Made by a program: the position numbers and the translations under genes
Notes under the pieces: model-generated
Seen by the model: only the letters and a program-made list of their open reading frames with translations
What the model was told of the DNA's origin: nothing
The model's database searches: none
DNA from: CAIQIA01 sp049317465
GTDB taxonomy: Bacteria > Cyanobacteriota > Cyanobacteriia > PCC-6307 > Cyanobiaceae
Direction: 5' to 3'
Assembly: GCA_049317465.1 (NCBI GenBank)
Contig: JBMOIF010000001.1
Span: forward strand, 1 to 64,000
Length of the DNA: 64,000 bases
Part shown: in pieces, positions 1 through 7,027 of the stretch
How positions within the stretch are numbered: the first letter of the stretch is position 1
How the letters are laid out: every line of letters begins with the position of its first letter

Positions 1-121
1 AAGCTGAGAATCTGAATCATCATCTCTTCGGCTCTGCTCCTAGGGAAGGATGGCTCCACGACAGGCCCTTATGATTCAACTGTACTACCCTAGCATGCGC
101 AGGCATGCTGGTCAACCGGCC
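1..121. other. left flank of cassette array, no gene identified
   Basis: AT-richer DNA before the first attC-like site. The third forward frame is open from the window edge to a TGA at 72-74 and could be the C-terminus of a gene in a preceding cassette. The peptide (about 23 residues) shows no recognisable family, so this stays a guess. Confidence 0.25.
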
Positions 122-207
122 TCCCAACAACCAAATTCAGAAGACGGGGGCATAGAGTGACAATCAATGCGGGGATTCCGGCTCGCTTCTGATTTGGAGC
201 GTTAGCC
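122..207 (+). other. attC recombination site 1
   Basis: The right end is GCGTTAGCC with the consensus-like GTTAGCC at 201-207. The left end is CCCAAC at 123-128. Between them CCAAATTCAGAAG (131-143) pairs with CTTCTGATTTGG (187-198) except for one unpaired T, the extrahelical base typical of attC. The inner 40 or so bases are variable. It would be the attC of a cassette lying to its left. Confidence 0.65.
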
Positions 208-261
208 CTTTTTTCTCCGGGACTCTCGACTGCAACTGCATCAACTAAGGAGCCATCATTC

Positions 262-822
262 ATGCCAGAAATCATGGTTAAAACGGAAAGACCTTTCGTC
301 GAAGATCTATTCGCCCGATACGAGTCGTTGATTGGCAGAGATTTTCCTGGCTATCGCAACCATGTTTATCGCATCATCACTTATGCAATGCATTTTCTAG
401 GCAGTGCCAATGAACATGAAAGGCTTATCTAAGCTGCATTTGTCTATCATGACATCGGACTCTGGACGGATCATGAATTGGCCTATCTCGAGCCATCCGA
501 AGCTGTAGCACTAACCGACAACCAGAAGTTGGGGCTTGGGTTGGATCCTGATTTGCTTCGCGACGCCATTCATTGGCACCACAAGATCCTTCCCTACACA
601 GGTCCACATAGAGAAGTTATCGAGGCCTGCCGTAAGGCCGACTGGATCGATGTTTCGAAAGGAATGCTCCGTAAGGGCATGAGCAGGGGTGCGATAGCAG
701 AAGTCGAAGCTGCGTTCCCAAACCTAGGTTTTCATGACTCATTGATGCGCCTTGCGAAAGATTATGGAGGCTCAACGCTTGTCGGTAGCATCAAGGTAAC
801 TCTTGGAATTGTAAAGTGGTGA
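262..822 (+). pseudogene. HD-domain phosphohydrolase, interrupted by an in-frame TAA
   Basis: An ATG at 262 with a good ribosome binding site (AAGGAG at about 246-251) opens a frame that runs to the TGA at 820-822. It is broken only by TAA at 430-432 (codon 57 of 187). Reading through gives an HD-type metal phosphohydrolase: His in NHVYRI before the stop, and the HD pair in FVYHDIGLWTDH just after it. The interruption lies between NEHERLI and AAFVYHD, and one base change (GAA or CAA to TAA) would explain it. Downstream codons remain coherent, so the loss looks recent. The gene sits in a cassette between attC sites 1 and 2 in the expected orientation. A restart at TTG 478 would lack the HD motif. 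Confidence 0.75.
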
Positions 823-839
823 CCGCAGCCTTGATTTCG

Positions 840-899
840 GGCTGACAATGAATTCAAGCCGACGCCGCTTCGCGGCGCGTCTTGATTCATGCGTTAGCC
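840..899 (+). other. attC recombination site 2 (60 bp)
   Basis: GGCTGAC at 840-846 faces GTTAGCC at 893-899 (6 of 7 positions complementary). Inside, ATGAATTCAAG (848-858) pairs with CTTGATTCAT (881-890) apart from one bulged T. The centre GCCGC-TTCG-CGGC forms a tight hairpin. Length, R''/R' boxes, L''/L' arms and the extrahelical base all match the single-strand fold of integron attC sites, and the core closely resembles attC sites I remember from aadA-type resistance cassettes. It follows the HD-hydrolase stop by 17 bp. Confidence 0.85.
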
Positions 900-970
900 G
901 TATTATGTCCAACCCCACTGTATGGCCCTACTGGTATTTGGGGTAATCTGAGGGATATTCTTCCTGGATT

Positions 971-1243
971 TTGACAATGCAGCTCGGATGCACGATTCTA
1001 TATGTCCCTGATATTACATCATCCCTGAGTTTCTTCGAGCGGGCATTTGGGTTTAAGCGCCGCTTCCTCCATGAGTTTGCCCATGCTCATGCATTGAGGG
1101 AAGGCGCCAGTGAGTTGAGTGCACCAGTCACGAAACCATGGGGTCAGGTGGTCTCGTGTTTTTAAGCCACGGATCGATGTCTCGTTGAACTCTGTTCGCC
1201 AGTTGGCGATTCAAAGCAACGCCTAACATCGCCATTAACCTGA
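971..1243 (+). pseudogene. VOC/glyoxalase-family protein, internally deleted and with an in-frame TAA
   Basis: The N-terminus LGCTILYVPDITSSLSFFER and the motif TKPWGQVVS are typical of small VOC (glyoxalase/bleomycin resistance) proteins, usually about 130 residues. Here RRFLHE jumps straight to FAHAHALREGASEL, so about 50 residues of the middle are missing. TAA at 1163-1165 then stops the frame, but the same frame resumes the family C-terminus CLVELCSPVGD (1178-1210) and ends at TGA 1241-1243. Start ATG 971 or 977. This is the gene of the second cassette and is clearly non-functional as a full VOC fold. Confidence 0.65.
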
Positions 1244-1306
1244 GTCGTCACCATCTGATCCCTGTATGCCTCACGATCTCCTTGCGGCCTGGTGATGGCG
1301 AACGTT
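1221..1306 (+). other. degraded attC site 3 / right end of cassette array
   Basis: GCCTAAC at 1221-1227 fits the attC R'' box. CGCCATTAACC (1230-1240) can pair with GGTGATGGCG (1291-1300) with one mismatch and bulge, and GTT follows at 1304-1306. The R' box continues as TTCGAA instead of the consensus, as expected where the last cassette meets foreign flanking DNA. It is weaker than the other two sites and partly overlaps the end of the VOC pseudogene. Confidence 0.4.
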
Positions 1307-1422
1307 CGAAGGATCGCGAAGGAGCGAGCACAAGTTGACCTGTTGCGTACGGGGTCGACCAAGACTCCCGGTAATACCCCTTGACAGCTGGTAGGCTGTG
1401 AGGTGTGGATGGGGTGCTTGCT

Positions 1423-1680
1423 ATGGCGGTGATCTCGCTCAAGTTGACCGAAGCTCTGGATGCGCAGCTGACAGAGCAAGCTCAACGACGTCGGCTGAGC
1501 AAGTCTGAGCTGGTTCGACGAGCATTGACAGCGTTCCTCCAATCCTCAGAGCTTGACATAGAAGGTGGTTCATCACAATCGGCTGCTGATCTCTTGGCTG
1601 ATTTGGTGGGTTGTTGTGAAGGCGGGCCAGCTGATCTGTCATCCAACCCCGCGTACCTATCTGACTTCGGTGCAATCTGA
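1423..1680 (+). CDS. ribbon-helix-helix antitoxin (VapB-like)
   Basis: An 85-residue protein from ATG 1423 (an in-frame GTG at 1405 is possible). Residues 3-40, beginning VISLKLTEALDAQL, followed by an SKSELVRRAL-type helix, match the CopG/Arc ribbon-helix-helix DNA-binding fold of antitoxins. The C-terminal half is likely disordered and would wrap the toxin. The stop overlaps the start of the PIN-domain gene by one base (TGATG), the normal arrangement of a toxin-antitoxin operon. By family analogy it would neutralise the toxin and repress its own promoter. It lies just past the cassette array; no attC follows the pair. Confidence 0.7.
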   Translation: MAVISLKLTEALDAQLTEQAQRRRLSKSELVRRALTAFLQSSELDIEGGSSQSAADLLADLVGCCEGGPADLSSNPAYLSDFGAI

Positions 1681-2090
1681 TGATGACCGTACTGCTCGAT
1701 ACAGGCCCTTGGGTCGCGCTTCTGAGTCGCAACGATACGCATCACCAATGGGCCGTTGAGCAGTTCCAGTTGCTACCGCCTCCAATGATCAGCTGTGAAG
1801 CAGTGGTTGCTGAGACTTGCTTCCTGCTGAAGCGATCGGGTTTTGACCCTTCATTGGCGCTCAGGTTTATCGAGCGAGATGTCGTTCAGCTGCCATTCAC
1901 TCTCCAGGAGCAGATAGTCTCCGTGAGTTCATTGTTCAAGCGGTATGAGAATGTTCCTGCGTCTCTTGCTGACGTTGCACTGATTCGGATGGCAGAGATC
2001 TATGACTCTCCGTTGCTCCTTACTACCGATAGCGACTTCCATGTCTATCGTCGGCATGGAAGACAGGCGATTCCATTGGTATGCCCGTGA
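1680..2090 (+). CDS. PIN-domain toxin (VapC-like ribonuclease)
   Basis: A 136-residue protein, full length for a PIN domain. Acidic residues expected for the Mg-dependent nuclease site are present: D7 in LLDTGPWVALL, E45 in AVVAETCFLL, D98 in ASLADVALIRMAE and D117/D119 in LTTDSDFHVY. VapC toxins cleave RNA, often tRNA. The start is ATG 1680 or the adjacent ATG 1683, overlapping the antitoxin stop. The intact frame contrasts with the broken genes of the neighbouring cassettes, consistent with selection to keep a toxin-antitoxin pair whole. Confidence 0.75.
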   Translation: MMTVLLDTGPWVALLSRNDTHHQWAVEQFQLLPPPMISCEAVVAETCFLLKRSGFDPSLALRFIERDVVQLPFTLQEQIVSVSSLFKRYENVPASLADVALIRMAEIYDSPLLLTTDSDFHVYRRHGRQAIPLVCP

Positions 2091-2362
2091 TTTTTATCGG
2101 CTCTGCAGGTGATGCGAAAGTTCGCGCACGTTGTCTGTGGAGAAGCGACACTTCGAGCAAGCCCCTCGAGTGTTCATGCCGCCATCTGTTTTCTGCCTCG
2201 CGACTCCACTCTCCTTGCCTGCCACTCAAGGGCAGCGTTGGAAAAGTAAGCTGAGTACCTGAATTCATTGACATCCTCACTCCAGTTGTTCATCGCAGCC
2301 TGAAGGATGTGTCAGGGCGCCCATCAGCTGACGTCGGCCTCAACGCCACCTTCGGCGCCACC

Positions 2363-3700
2363 TCAGACCATCGTCACAAACTCCTCAGCAATGCTGGGAT
2401 GCAACGCCATCGTCCGGTCAAAGTCGGCCTTCGTCGCTCCCATGCCGACCGCGATGGCGGCCATCTGGATGATCTCGGCGGCATGGCTGCCCACCATGTG
2501 CACCCCCAGCACCTTGCCGCTGGCCCGTTCCACCACCAGCTTCAGCAGGCAGCGGGGGCCGCTTGCCGGCAACGCCTGGCGCAGGCTGCGGAATCGCGCC
2601 CGGTAGACCTGGACCCCGTCGGCCCCATGGCGGGCCGTGGCCTCCTCTTCGCTGAGGCCCACGGTGGCCAGTTCGGGTTGGGTGAACACCGCCGAGGCCA
2701 CCAGATCGTGGTTCACCGTGCGGGTGCCGCCGGCAAACAATGCATCGGCCAGGGCCCGCCCCTCATCGACCGCCACCGGCGTCAGATTCACCCGGTCGGT
2801 CACATCGCCCACCGCATGGATGTGGGGCACGTTGGTGGTCTGGTGGGCATCCACCGGGATCCGGCGACCGTCGTGGTTCACGCCCGCCGCCTCCAGGCCG
2901 AGCCCCTCCAGCCGTGGCAGCCGGCCCGTGGCCTGCAGCAACGCTTCGGCCGTCAACCGTTCGCCGCCGGCCAGCAACGTGAAGCCTTCGGGTCCCTCGC
3001 TGATCGCCTCTGGGGTCAGCCCCGGCCGCAACGTCACCCCCTGCCCCTCCAGGCCCTCCTGCACCACCGCCACCAGTTCGCCGTCAAACCCCCGCAGCAG
3101 CCGCTCGCCCCGGTACACCTGCGTCACCGCCACCCCCAGCCCCGCCAGGATCCCGGCGAATTCACAGGCGATGTAGCCCGCGCCCACGATCAACACCGAC
3201 GCCGGCAGTTTTTCCTGCAGAAACAGGTCATCGCTCACCCAGCCCAGTTCCCCTCCGGGAATTGGCAGCCGCTGGGGCCGCCCGCCCACCGCGATCAAAA
3301 TGTGGCGGGCCTGCAGCCGTTGCTCGCCGGCCACCACCGTGTGGGCGTCTTCAAAGCGGCCCCAGCCGGGGATCAACGTCACGCCGGCCTTCTCCAGCAG
3401 GCCGATGTGCAACGCATTGAGCCGGTCCACCTCGTGGCGCACGTTGGCCAGCAGCCGCGGCGCATCGCACTGGTGGCCTGGGACCGACCAGCCGAAGCTG
3501 CCGGCCTCTGCCAGCAGCTCGCGGTACTCGGCCCCATACACCAGCAGTTTTTTGGGCACACAGCCGCGGATCACGCAGGTGCCGCCCACCCGGTCCCCCT
3601 CGATGATCGCCACCCTTGCCCCGTGACGCGCCGCCCGCTTGGCGGCAGCGAGCCCGCCGGAGCCGGCGCCGATGACCAGCAGATCGAAGGGGTCAGCCAT
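2363..3700 (-). CDS. gor: glutathione-disulfide reductase
   Basis: A 445-residue flavoprotein disulfide reductase. The FAD Rossmann motif is at residues 10-16 (IGAGSGG). The redox-active pair C42/C47 sits in GGTCVIRGCVPKK. A second dinucleotide motif LIVGAGYIACEFAG binds NADPH. The C-terminal HPSIAEEF supplies the His/Glu pair of the neighbouring subunit. HPSIAEEFVTM rather than a lipoamide- or mercury-specific end supports glutathione reductase. ATG 3700 is chosen because the family begins right before DLLVIGAG; upstream in-frame sequence is unlike the family. It diverges from the photolyase gene across only 38 bp. Confidence 0.9.
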   Translation of the reverse strand: MADPFDLLVIGAGSGGLAAAKRAARHGARVAIIEGDRVGGTCVIRGCVPKKLLVYGAEYRELLAEAGSFGWSVPGHQCDAPRLLANVRHEVDRLNALHIGLLEKAGVTLIPGWGRFEDAHTVVAGEQRLQARHILIAVGGRPQRLPIPGGELGWVSDDLFLQEKLPASVLIVGAGYIACEFAGILAGLGVAVTQVYRGERLLRGFDGELVAVVQEGLEGQGVTLRPGLTPEAISEGPEGFTLLAGGERLTAEALLQATGRLPRLEGLGLEAAGVNHDGRRIPVDAHQTTNVPHIHAVGDVTDRVNLTPVAVDEGRALADALFAGGTRTVNHDLVASAVFTQPELATVGLSEEEATARHGADGVQVYRARFRSLRQALPASGPRCLLKLVVERASGKVLGVHMVGSHAAEIIQMAAIAVGMGATKADFDRTMALHPSIAEEFVTMV

Positions 3701-3738
3701 GGAGGGGGGCAGAATCGAGCCCATGTTGCCCACCCGGC

Positions 3739-5277
3739 GTGGCCATCGGCGTCTGGGTGCTGCCCGACCAGTTGCATGCGGGCCAGGCGGCCCTGGCCTC
3801 CCTGCCCCCCGGCGGTGGGCCGGTGCTGCTGCTCGAGAGTGAGGCCAGCCTGCGGGAGCGGCCCCACCGGCAGAAGCTGATCCTCTTCTGGAGTGCCCAG
3901 CGTCATTTCGCCCATGACCTGTCGGCGGCCGGCCATCGGGTCGAGCTGATCGAGGCCGCCAGCGCCGCCGAGGCGGTGCCGGCCTGGGTGCAACGGCACG
4001 GCCTCGACGAACTGCGCCTGATGGAACCGGCCGACCGGTCGGCCCGGCGTGCCGTCGAGGCCCTCGACCTGCCCTGTCGCCTCGTCTGGCTGGCCGACAA
4101 CCATTTCCTCTGGTCCCGCGACGACTTCAACCGCTGGGCCGGCGACCGCCGTCAGCTGCGGATGGAGTTCTTCTACCGCGAGGGCCGCCGCCGCTTCGAC
4201 GTGCTGCTGCACAACGGTGAACCCCTCGGCGGCCGCTGGAACTTCGACAGCGTGAACCGTCGACCGCCGGCCAAGGGTCTGCAACCGCCCCCGCCGTTGC
4301 GCTTCAGCCCCGATGCCGTCACCACCGCGGTGATCGACAAGGTGGAGCGCCTCGCCGCCGCCACCCCATTGCCCGGTCAGTCACGCCCCTTCCACTGGGC
4401 CGTCACGCGATCCCAGGCCCTGGACGCCCTCGGGCAGTTCCTCCAGGAGCGTCTCGACGACTTCGGCCCCTGGCAGGACGTGATGGTGACCGGCCAGCCG
4501 GACCTCTGGCATGCCCGCCTCAGCCCCTACCTCAATCTGGGTCTGCTGCGGCCCGATGAAGTGCTGCGTCGGCTCGAGGAGACCGCCGCCCAGCGACCCG
4601 TGCCCCTGGCCAGCCTCGAAGGTTGCATCCGTCAGATCCTCGGCTGGCGCGAATTCACCCATGGCCTCTACCACCACTTCGGGCCCAGCTACGCAGGCCT
4701 CAATGCCCTCGAGGCGCAGCAGCCCCTGCCGGGCTTCCTCTGGCAGCTGGGCGGCAGCGGCATGGCCTGCGTCGACACGGTTCTGGGGGAGCTGGCCGCC
4801 AGCGGCTACAACCACCACATCCAGCGGCTGATGGTGCTCAGCAACCTGGCGCTCATCGCCGGCTGGGATCCCCAGGCCACCACCGCCTGGTTCCGCGCCC
4901 ATTACGTCGATGCCCACGACTGGGTGATGCAGACCAACGTGCTCGGCATGGGTCTCTGGGCCGACGGCGGACGGCTCGCCAGCAAGCCCTACGCCGCCAG
5001 TGGCGCTTACCTCAAGAAAATGTCGACCTACTGCAGCGGCTGCCGCTACGACCCGAAGCAGCGCACCGGTCCCCGCGCCTGCCCCTACACCAGCCTCTAC
5101 TGGGGCTTTCTCGATCGCCATGCCGAACGCTTCCGCAGCCATCCGCGCATGGCCCTGATGATTCGCCAGCTCGACCGTCTGTCAGAAGCCGACCGCAGCG
5201 GTGTGCGCGAGGCCTGCGCAGCGCTTGAATGGGGACCTGCACCGGATGCCCGTGGCCCTGCCGAGCCTTCCGCCTGA
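3739..5277 (+). CDS. FeS-cluster photolyase/cryptochrome (FeS-BCP, PhrB/CryB type)
   Basis: A 512-residue member of the iron-sulfur bacterial photolyase/cryptochrome group, known as (6-4) photolyase PhrB in Agrobacterium. Cysteines C344 (GMACVDTV), C432 and C435 (YCSGC) and C448 (RACPYT) have the same spacing as the four 4Fe-4S ligands of PhrB. The FAD-binding region NHHIQRLMVLSNLALI and the tail TSLYWGFLDRH are family hallmarks. The N-terminus (VWVLPDQL) is the antenna-binding half, which binds a lumazine in characterised members. The start is GTG 3739. Its last 32 bases overlap hemJ. Whether it repairs DNA or signals light cannot be told from sequence. Confidence 0.85.
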   Translation: MAIGVWVLPDQLHAGQAALASLPPGGGPVLLLESEASLRERPHRQKLILFWSAQRHFAHDLSAAGHRVELIEAASAAEAVPAWVQRHGLDELRLMEPADRSARRAVEALDLPCRLVWLADNHFLWSRDDFNRWAGDRRQLRMEFFYREGRRRFDVLLHNGEPLGGRWNFDSVNRRPPAKGLQPPPPLRFSPDAVTTAVIDKVERLAAATPLPGQSRPFHWAVTRSQALDALGQFLQERLDDFGPWQDVMVTGQPDLWHARLSPYLNLGLLRPDEVLRRLEETAAQRPVPLASLEGCIRQILGWREFTHGLYHHFGPSYAGLNALEAQQPLPGFLWQLGGSGMACVDTVLGELAASGYNHHIQRLMVLSNLALIAGWDPQATTAWFRAHYVDAHDWVMQTNVLGMGLWADGGRLASKPYAASGAYLKKMSTYCSGCRYDPKQRTGPRACPYTSLYWGFLDRHAERFRSHPRMALMIRQLDRLSEADRSGVREACAALEWGPAPDARGPAEPSA

Positions 5278-5839
5278 GAGCTACCTGTGGTTCAAGACCT
5301 TCCACATCGTCGGTGTGGTGGTCTGGTTCGCCGGACTCTTCTACCTGGTCCGCCTGTTCATCTATCACGTTGAGGTCGAGGAACAGCCCGAGGCCGTCCG
5401 CCAGGCGTTCCGCGACCAGTACGGCCTGATGGAGCGGCGGCTGGCCAACATCATCACCACCCCCGGCATGGTGCTCACCCTGGTCTGTGCCGCCGGGTTG
5501 CTGCTGGGCAATCCCGCCTGGCTGCACCAGGGCTGGATGCACGCCAAGCTCGGGTTCGTGGCGGCCCTGCTCGCCTACCACCTCCTCTGTCTGCGGCTGA
5601 TGGGCCAGCTGCAGACCGGCGCCTGCCGCTGGAGCGGCCGGCAGCTGCGGGCCCTCAACGAGTTACCGACGCTGCTGCTCGTGATCGTGGTGCTGCTGGT
5701 GGTCTTCAAGGGCAGCTTTCCCACCGGTGCCGCCACCTGGCTGACGGTGGGGCTCGTGGTGTTCATGGCCGCCTCGATCCAGTTCTATGCCCGCTGGCGT
5801 CGGCTGCGTCGCGAACGGGAGGTGGCCCAAGGTGCCTGA
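5246..5839 (+). CDS. hemJ: protoporphyrinogen IX oxidase HemJ
   Basis: A 197-residue membrane protein of the HemJ/UPF0093 family, which converts protoporphyrinogen IX to protoporphyrin IX for haem and chlorophyll in most cyanobacteria. The N-terminal YLWFKTFHIVGVVVWFAGLF carries the conserved haem-ligand-type histidine (H20). The motif WMHAKLGF lies in the third of about four transmembrane helices, and the C-terminus is Arg-rich. ATG 5246 puts the start inside the photolyase gene, a 32-base overlap suggesting co-translation; a longer frame from 5201 lacks family similarity. The PHP gene overlaps its 3' end by 8 bases. Confidence 0.9.
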   Translation: MPVALPSLPPESYLWFKTFHIVGVVVWFAGLFYLVRLFIYHVEVEEQPEAVRQAFRDQYGLMERRLANIITTPGMVLTLVCAAGLLLGNPAWLHQGWMHAKLGFVAALLAYHLLCLRLMGQLQTGACRWSGRQLRALNELPTLLLVIVVLLVVFKGSFPTGAATWLTVGLVVFMAASIQFYARWRRLRREREVAQGA

Positions 5840-6500
5840 TCAGCGCCCCGCCACCGACCATCCGCTGGTGGCCGTGCTGCGGGGGGTGGAGGCCGCCAGT
5901 TGCCCCGGCCGCCTCAACTTCCACTGCCACAGCCTCTGCAGTGACGGCAGCCTCGAACCCGAGGCCATCGCCGACCAGGCGGTGGCCCTTGGCCTCGAGC
6001 ATTTCGCCGTCACCGATCACCACAGCCTCGAGGCCTTTCCGTTCGTGCAGGCCCGCCTCGCTGCCCATGCCGACGGCGGCTTGCCGGTGCCGACCCTCTG
6101 GACGGGCACCGAGATCAGCTGTCTGCTCGAAACCTGCCTGGTGCACGTGCTGGCCCTTGGGGTCGACGGGCGCCACCCGGCCATGGATCCCTACCTGCGG
6201 GGGGACACGGTCAGCGGTCCGGCCCTCCAGGCCAGTGCCGTGGTGGAGGCGATCCAGGCGGCCGGCGGCCTGGCGCTGCTGGCCCATCCGGCCCGCTATC
6301 GCCTTGGTTTCCGCCCGTTGCTCGAAGCCGCCGCCGCCCTGGGCTTCGATGGGGCCGAGGTCTGGTACGACTACGAGATGCAGGAGCACTGGCGCCCCAG
6401 CCCCCACGTCTGCGAGTCAATCAGCCGCCTGTGCCGCGATCTTGACCTTTTGCAGAGTTGCGGCACCGACACCCATGGGATGAGCCTGAAGGGTCGCTAG
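5832..6500 (+). CDS. PHP-domain metal-dependent phosphoesterase
   Basis: A 222-residue PHP-fold protein. Metal-ligand motifs occur in order: NFHCHSLCSDG (HxH), AVTDHHS, ALLAHPARY and a C-terminal GTDTHG. This matches the YciV/TrpH-like family of stand-alone PHP phosphoesterases, which hydrolyse nucleoside bisphosphates or short RNA in characterised cases; the substrate here is unknown. The start is taken as GTG 5832, giving an overlap of GTGCCTGA with the hemJ stop. It ends the three-gene overlapping run phr-hemJ-php. Confidence 0.8.
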   Translation: MPDQRPATDHPLVAVLRGVEAASCPGRLNFHCHSLCSDGSLEPEAIADQAVALGLEHFAVTDHHSLEAFPFVQARLAAHADGGLPVPTLWTGTEISCLLETCLVHVLALGVDGRHPAMDPYLRGDTVSGPALQASAVVEAIQAAGGLALLAHPARYRLGFRPLLEAAAALGFDGAEVWYDYEMQEHWRPSPHVCESISRLCRDLDLLQSCGTDTHGMSLKGR

Positions 6501-6526
6501 GTTTTCCCACAACCTTCAGGGTCGCC

Positions 6527-7027
6527 ATGGGACTCTTCGACCGCTTCCGCCGCAAGCCTGCCGATGCGGCCGCCGACAACGCCTCCAATGCCTTCTTTCT
6601 CGACCCCGACAAGTCGAGCACCCTCGGCGACGTGAACTTCATGCGGCGGTCCAACACCATCCGCCACACCTTCCCCGGCACCGTCGACAGCCCCGGCACC
6701 AAGGAGCGGATTGAAGAGGTCGCCTCGATGGAGGCCCGGCTTGAAAAGGTGTCCGACGGCCTGCCTGACGCTCCCTCCCAGGAGGGCTTCACCGCACCCC
6801 TCGGTGGTGGCGTGCCCAAACCGGTCAAGAAGACCTTCGCCCAGACGATGACGCAGCAGGAGCTGGCCGATCGCCTCAAAGGGGCGGCGGTGGCCCCCAC
6901 CAACCAGCCCGGGGCCCCGGCGAAACGCTCCACCACCACCGACTCGGCGGCCAGTGGCGCACCGCGGCCGACCCCCAAGCCGGGGTCGATCGACCCCTTC
7001 CGCGACATGCTCAAGGACCTGGGCTGA
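6527..7027 (+). CDS. conserved picocyanobacterial protein of unknown function
   Basis: A 166-residue soluble protein starting MGLFDRFRRKPAD, with a central motif FLDPDKSSTLGDVNFMRRSN and an IRHTFPGTVDSPG segment. The second half is Ala/Pro/Thr-rich and likely unstructured up to a short C-terminal helix SIDPFRDMLKDLG. I recall similar proteins only from cyanobacteria and know no function. No signal peptide or membrane helix. Its last 17 bases overlap the 3' end of convergent cobN. Confidence 0.65.
   Translation: MGLFDRFRRKPADAAADNASNAFFLDPDKSSTLGDVNFMRRSNTIRHTFPGTVDSPGTKERIEEVASMEARLEKVSDGLPDAPSQEGFTAPLGGGVPKPVKKTFAQTMTQQELADRLKGAAVAPTNQPGAPAKRSTTTDSAASGAPRPTPKPGSIDPFRDMLKDLG

Larger units (their letters stand above)
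122..1306 (+). mobile_element. decaying integron-type gene cassette array (no integrase in window)
   Basis: Two attC-like recombination sites (122-207 and 840-899) lie in the same orientation, each ending in GTTAGCC, with one damaged gene between them. A second damaged gene follows and ends in a degraded third site (1221-1306). With cleavage after the G of GTTAGCC, the first cassette is about 202-893 and the second about 894-1304. This is the standard layout of integron cassettes: short promoterless gene, then attC, all in one direction. The segment is visibly richer in A+T than the rest of the window. No tyrosine recombinase IntI is present, so it is either a CALIN (attC cluster lacking an integrase) or the end of an integron lying off the left edge. 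Confidence 0.7.

Noticed and set aside
1755..1761. GTTGAGC matching the attC R' consensus inside vapC
   Set aside because: No matching R'' box or paired arms; expected by chance in coding sequence.
2231..2250. GCGTTGGAA after vapC as a possible fourth attC end
   Set aside because: The sequence to its left does not fold into paired L and R arms.
2023..2280. 85-codon minus-strand frame overlapping the vapC end
   Set aside because: Overlaps a well-supported toxin gene and has no family-like features.
2309..3880. 523-codon frame antisense to gor
   Set aside because: His/Arg/Pro-rich shadow of the glutathione reductase gene.
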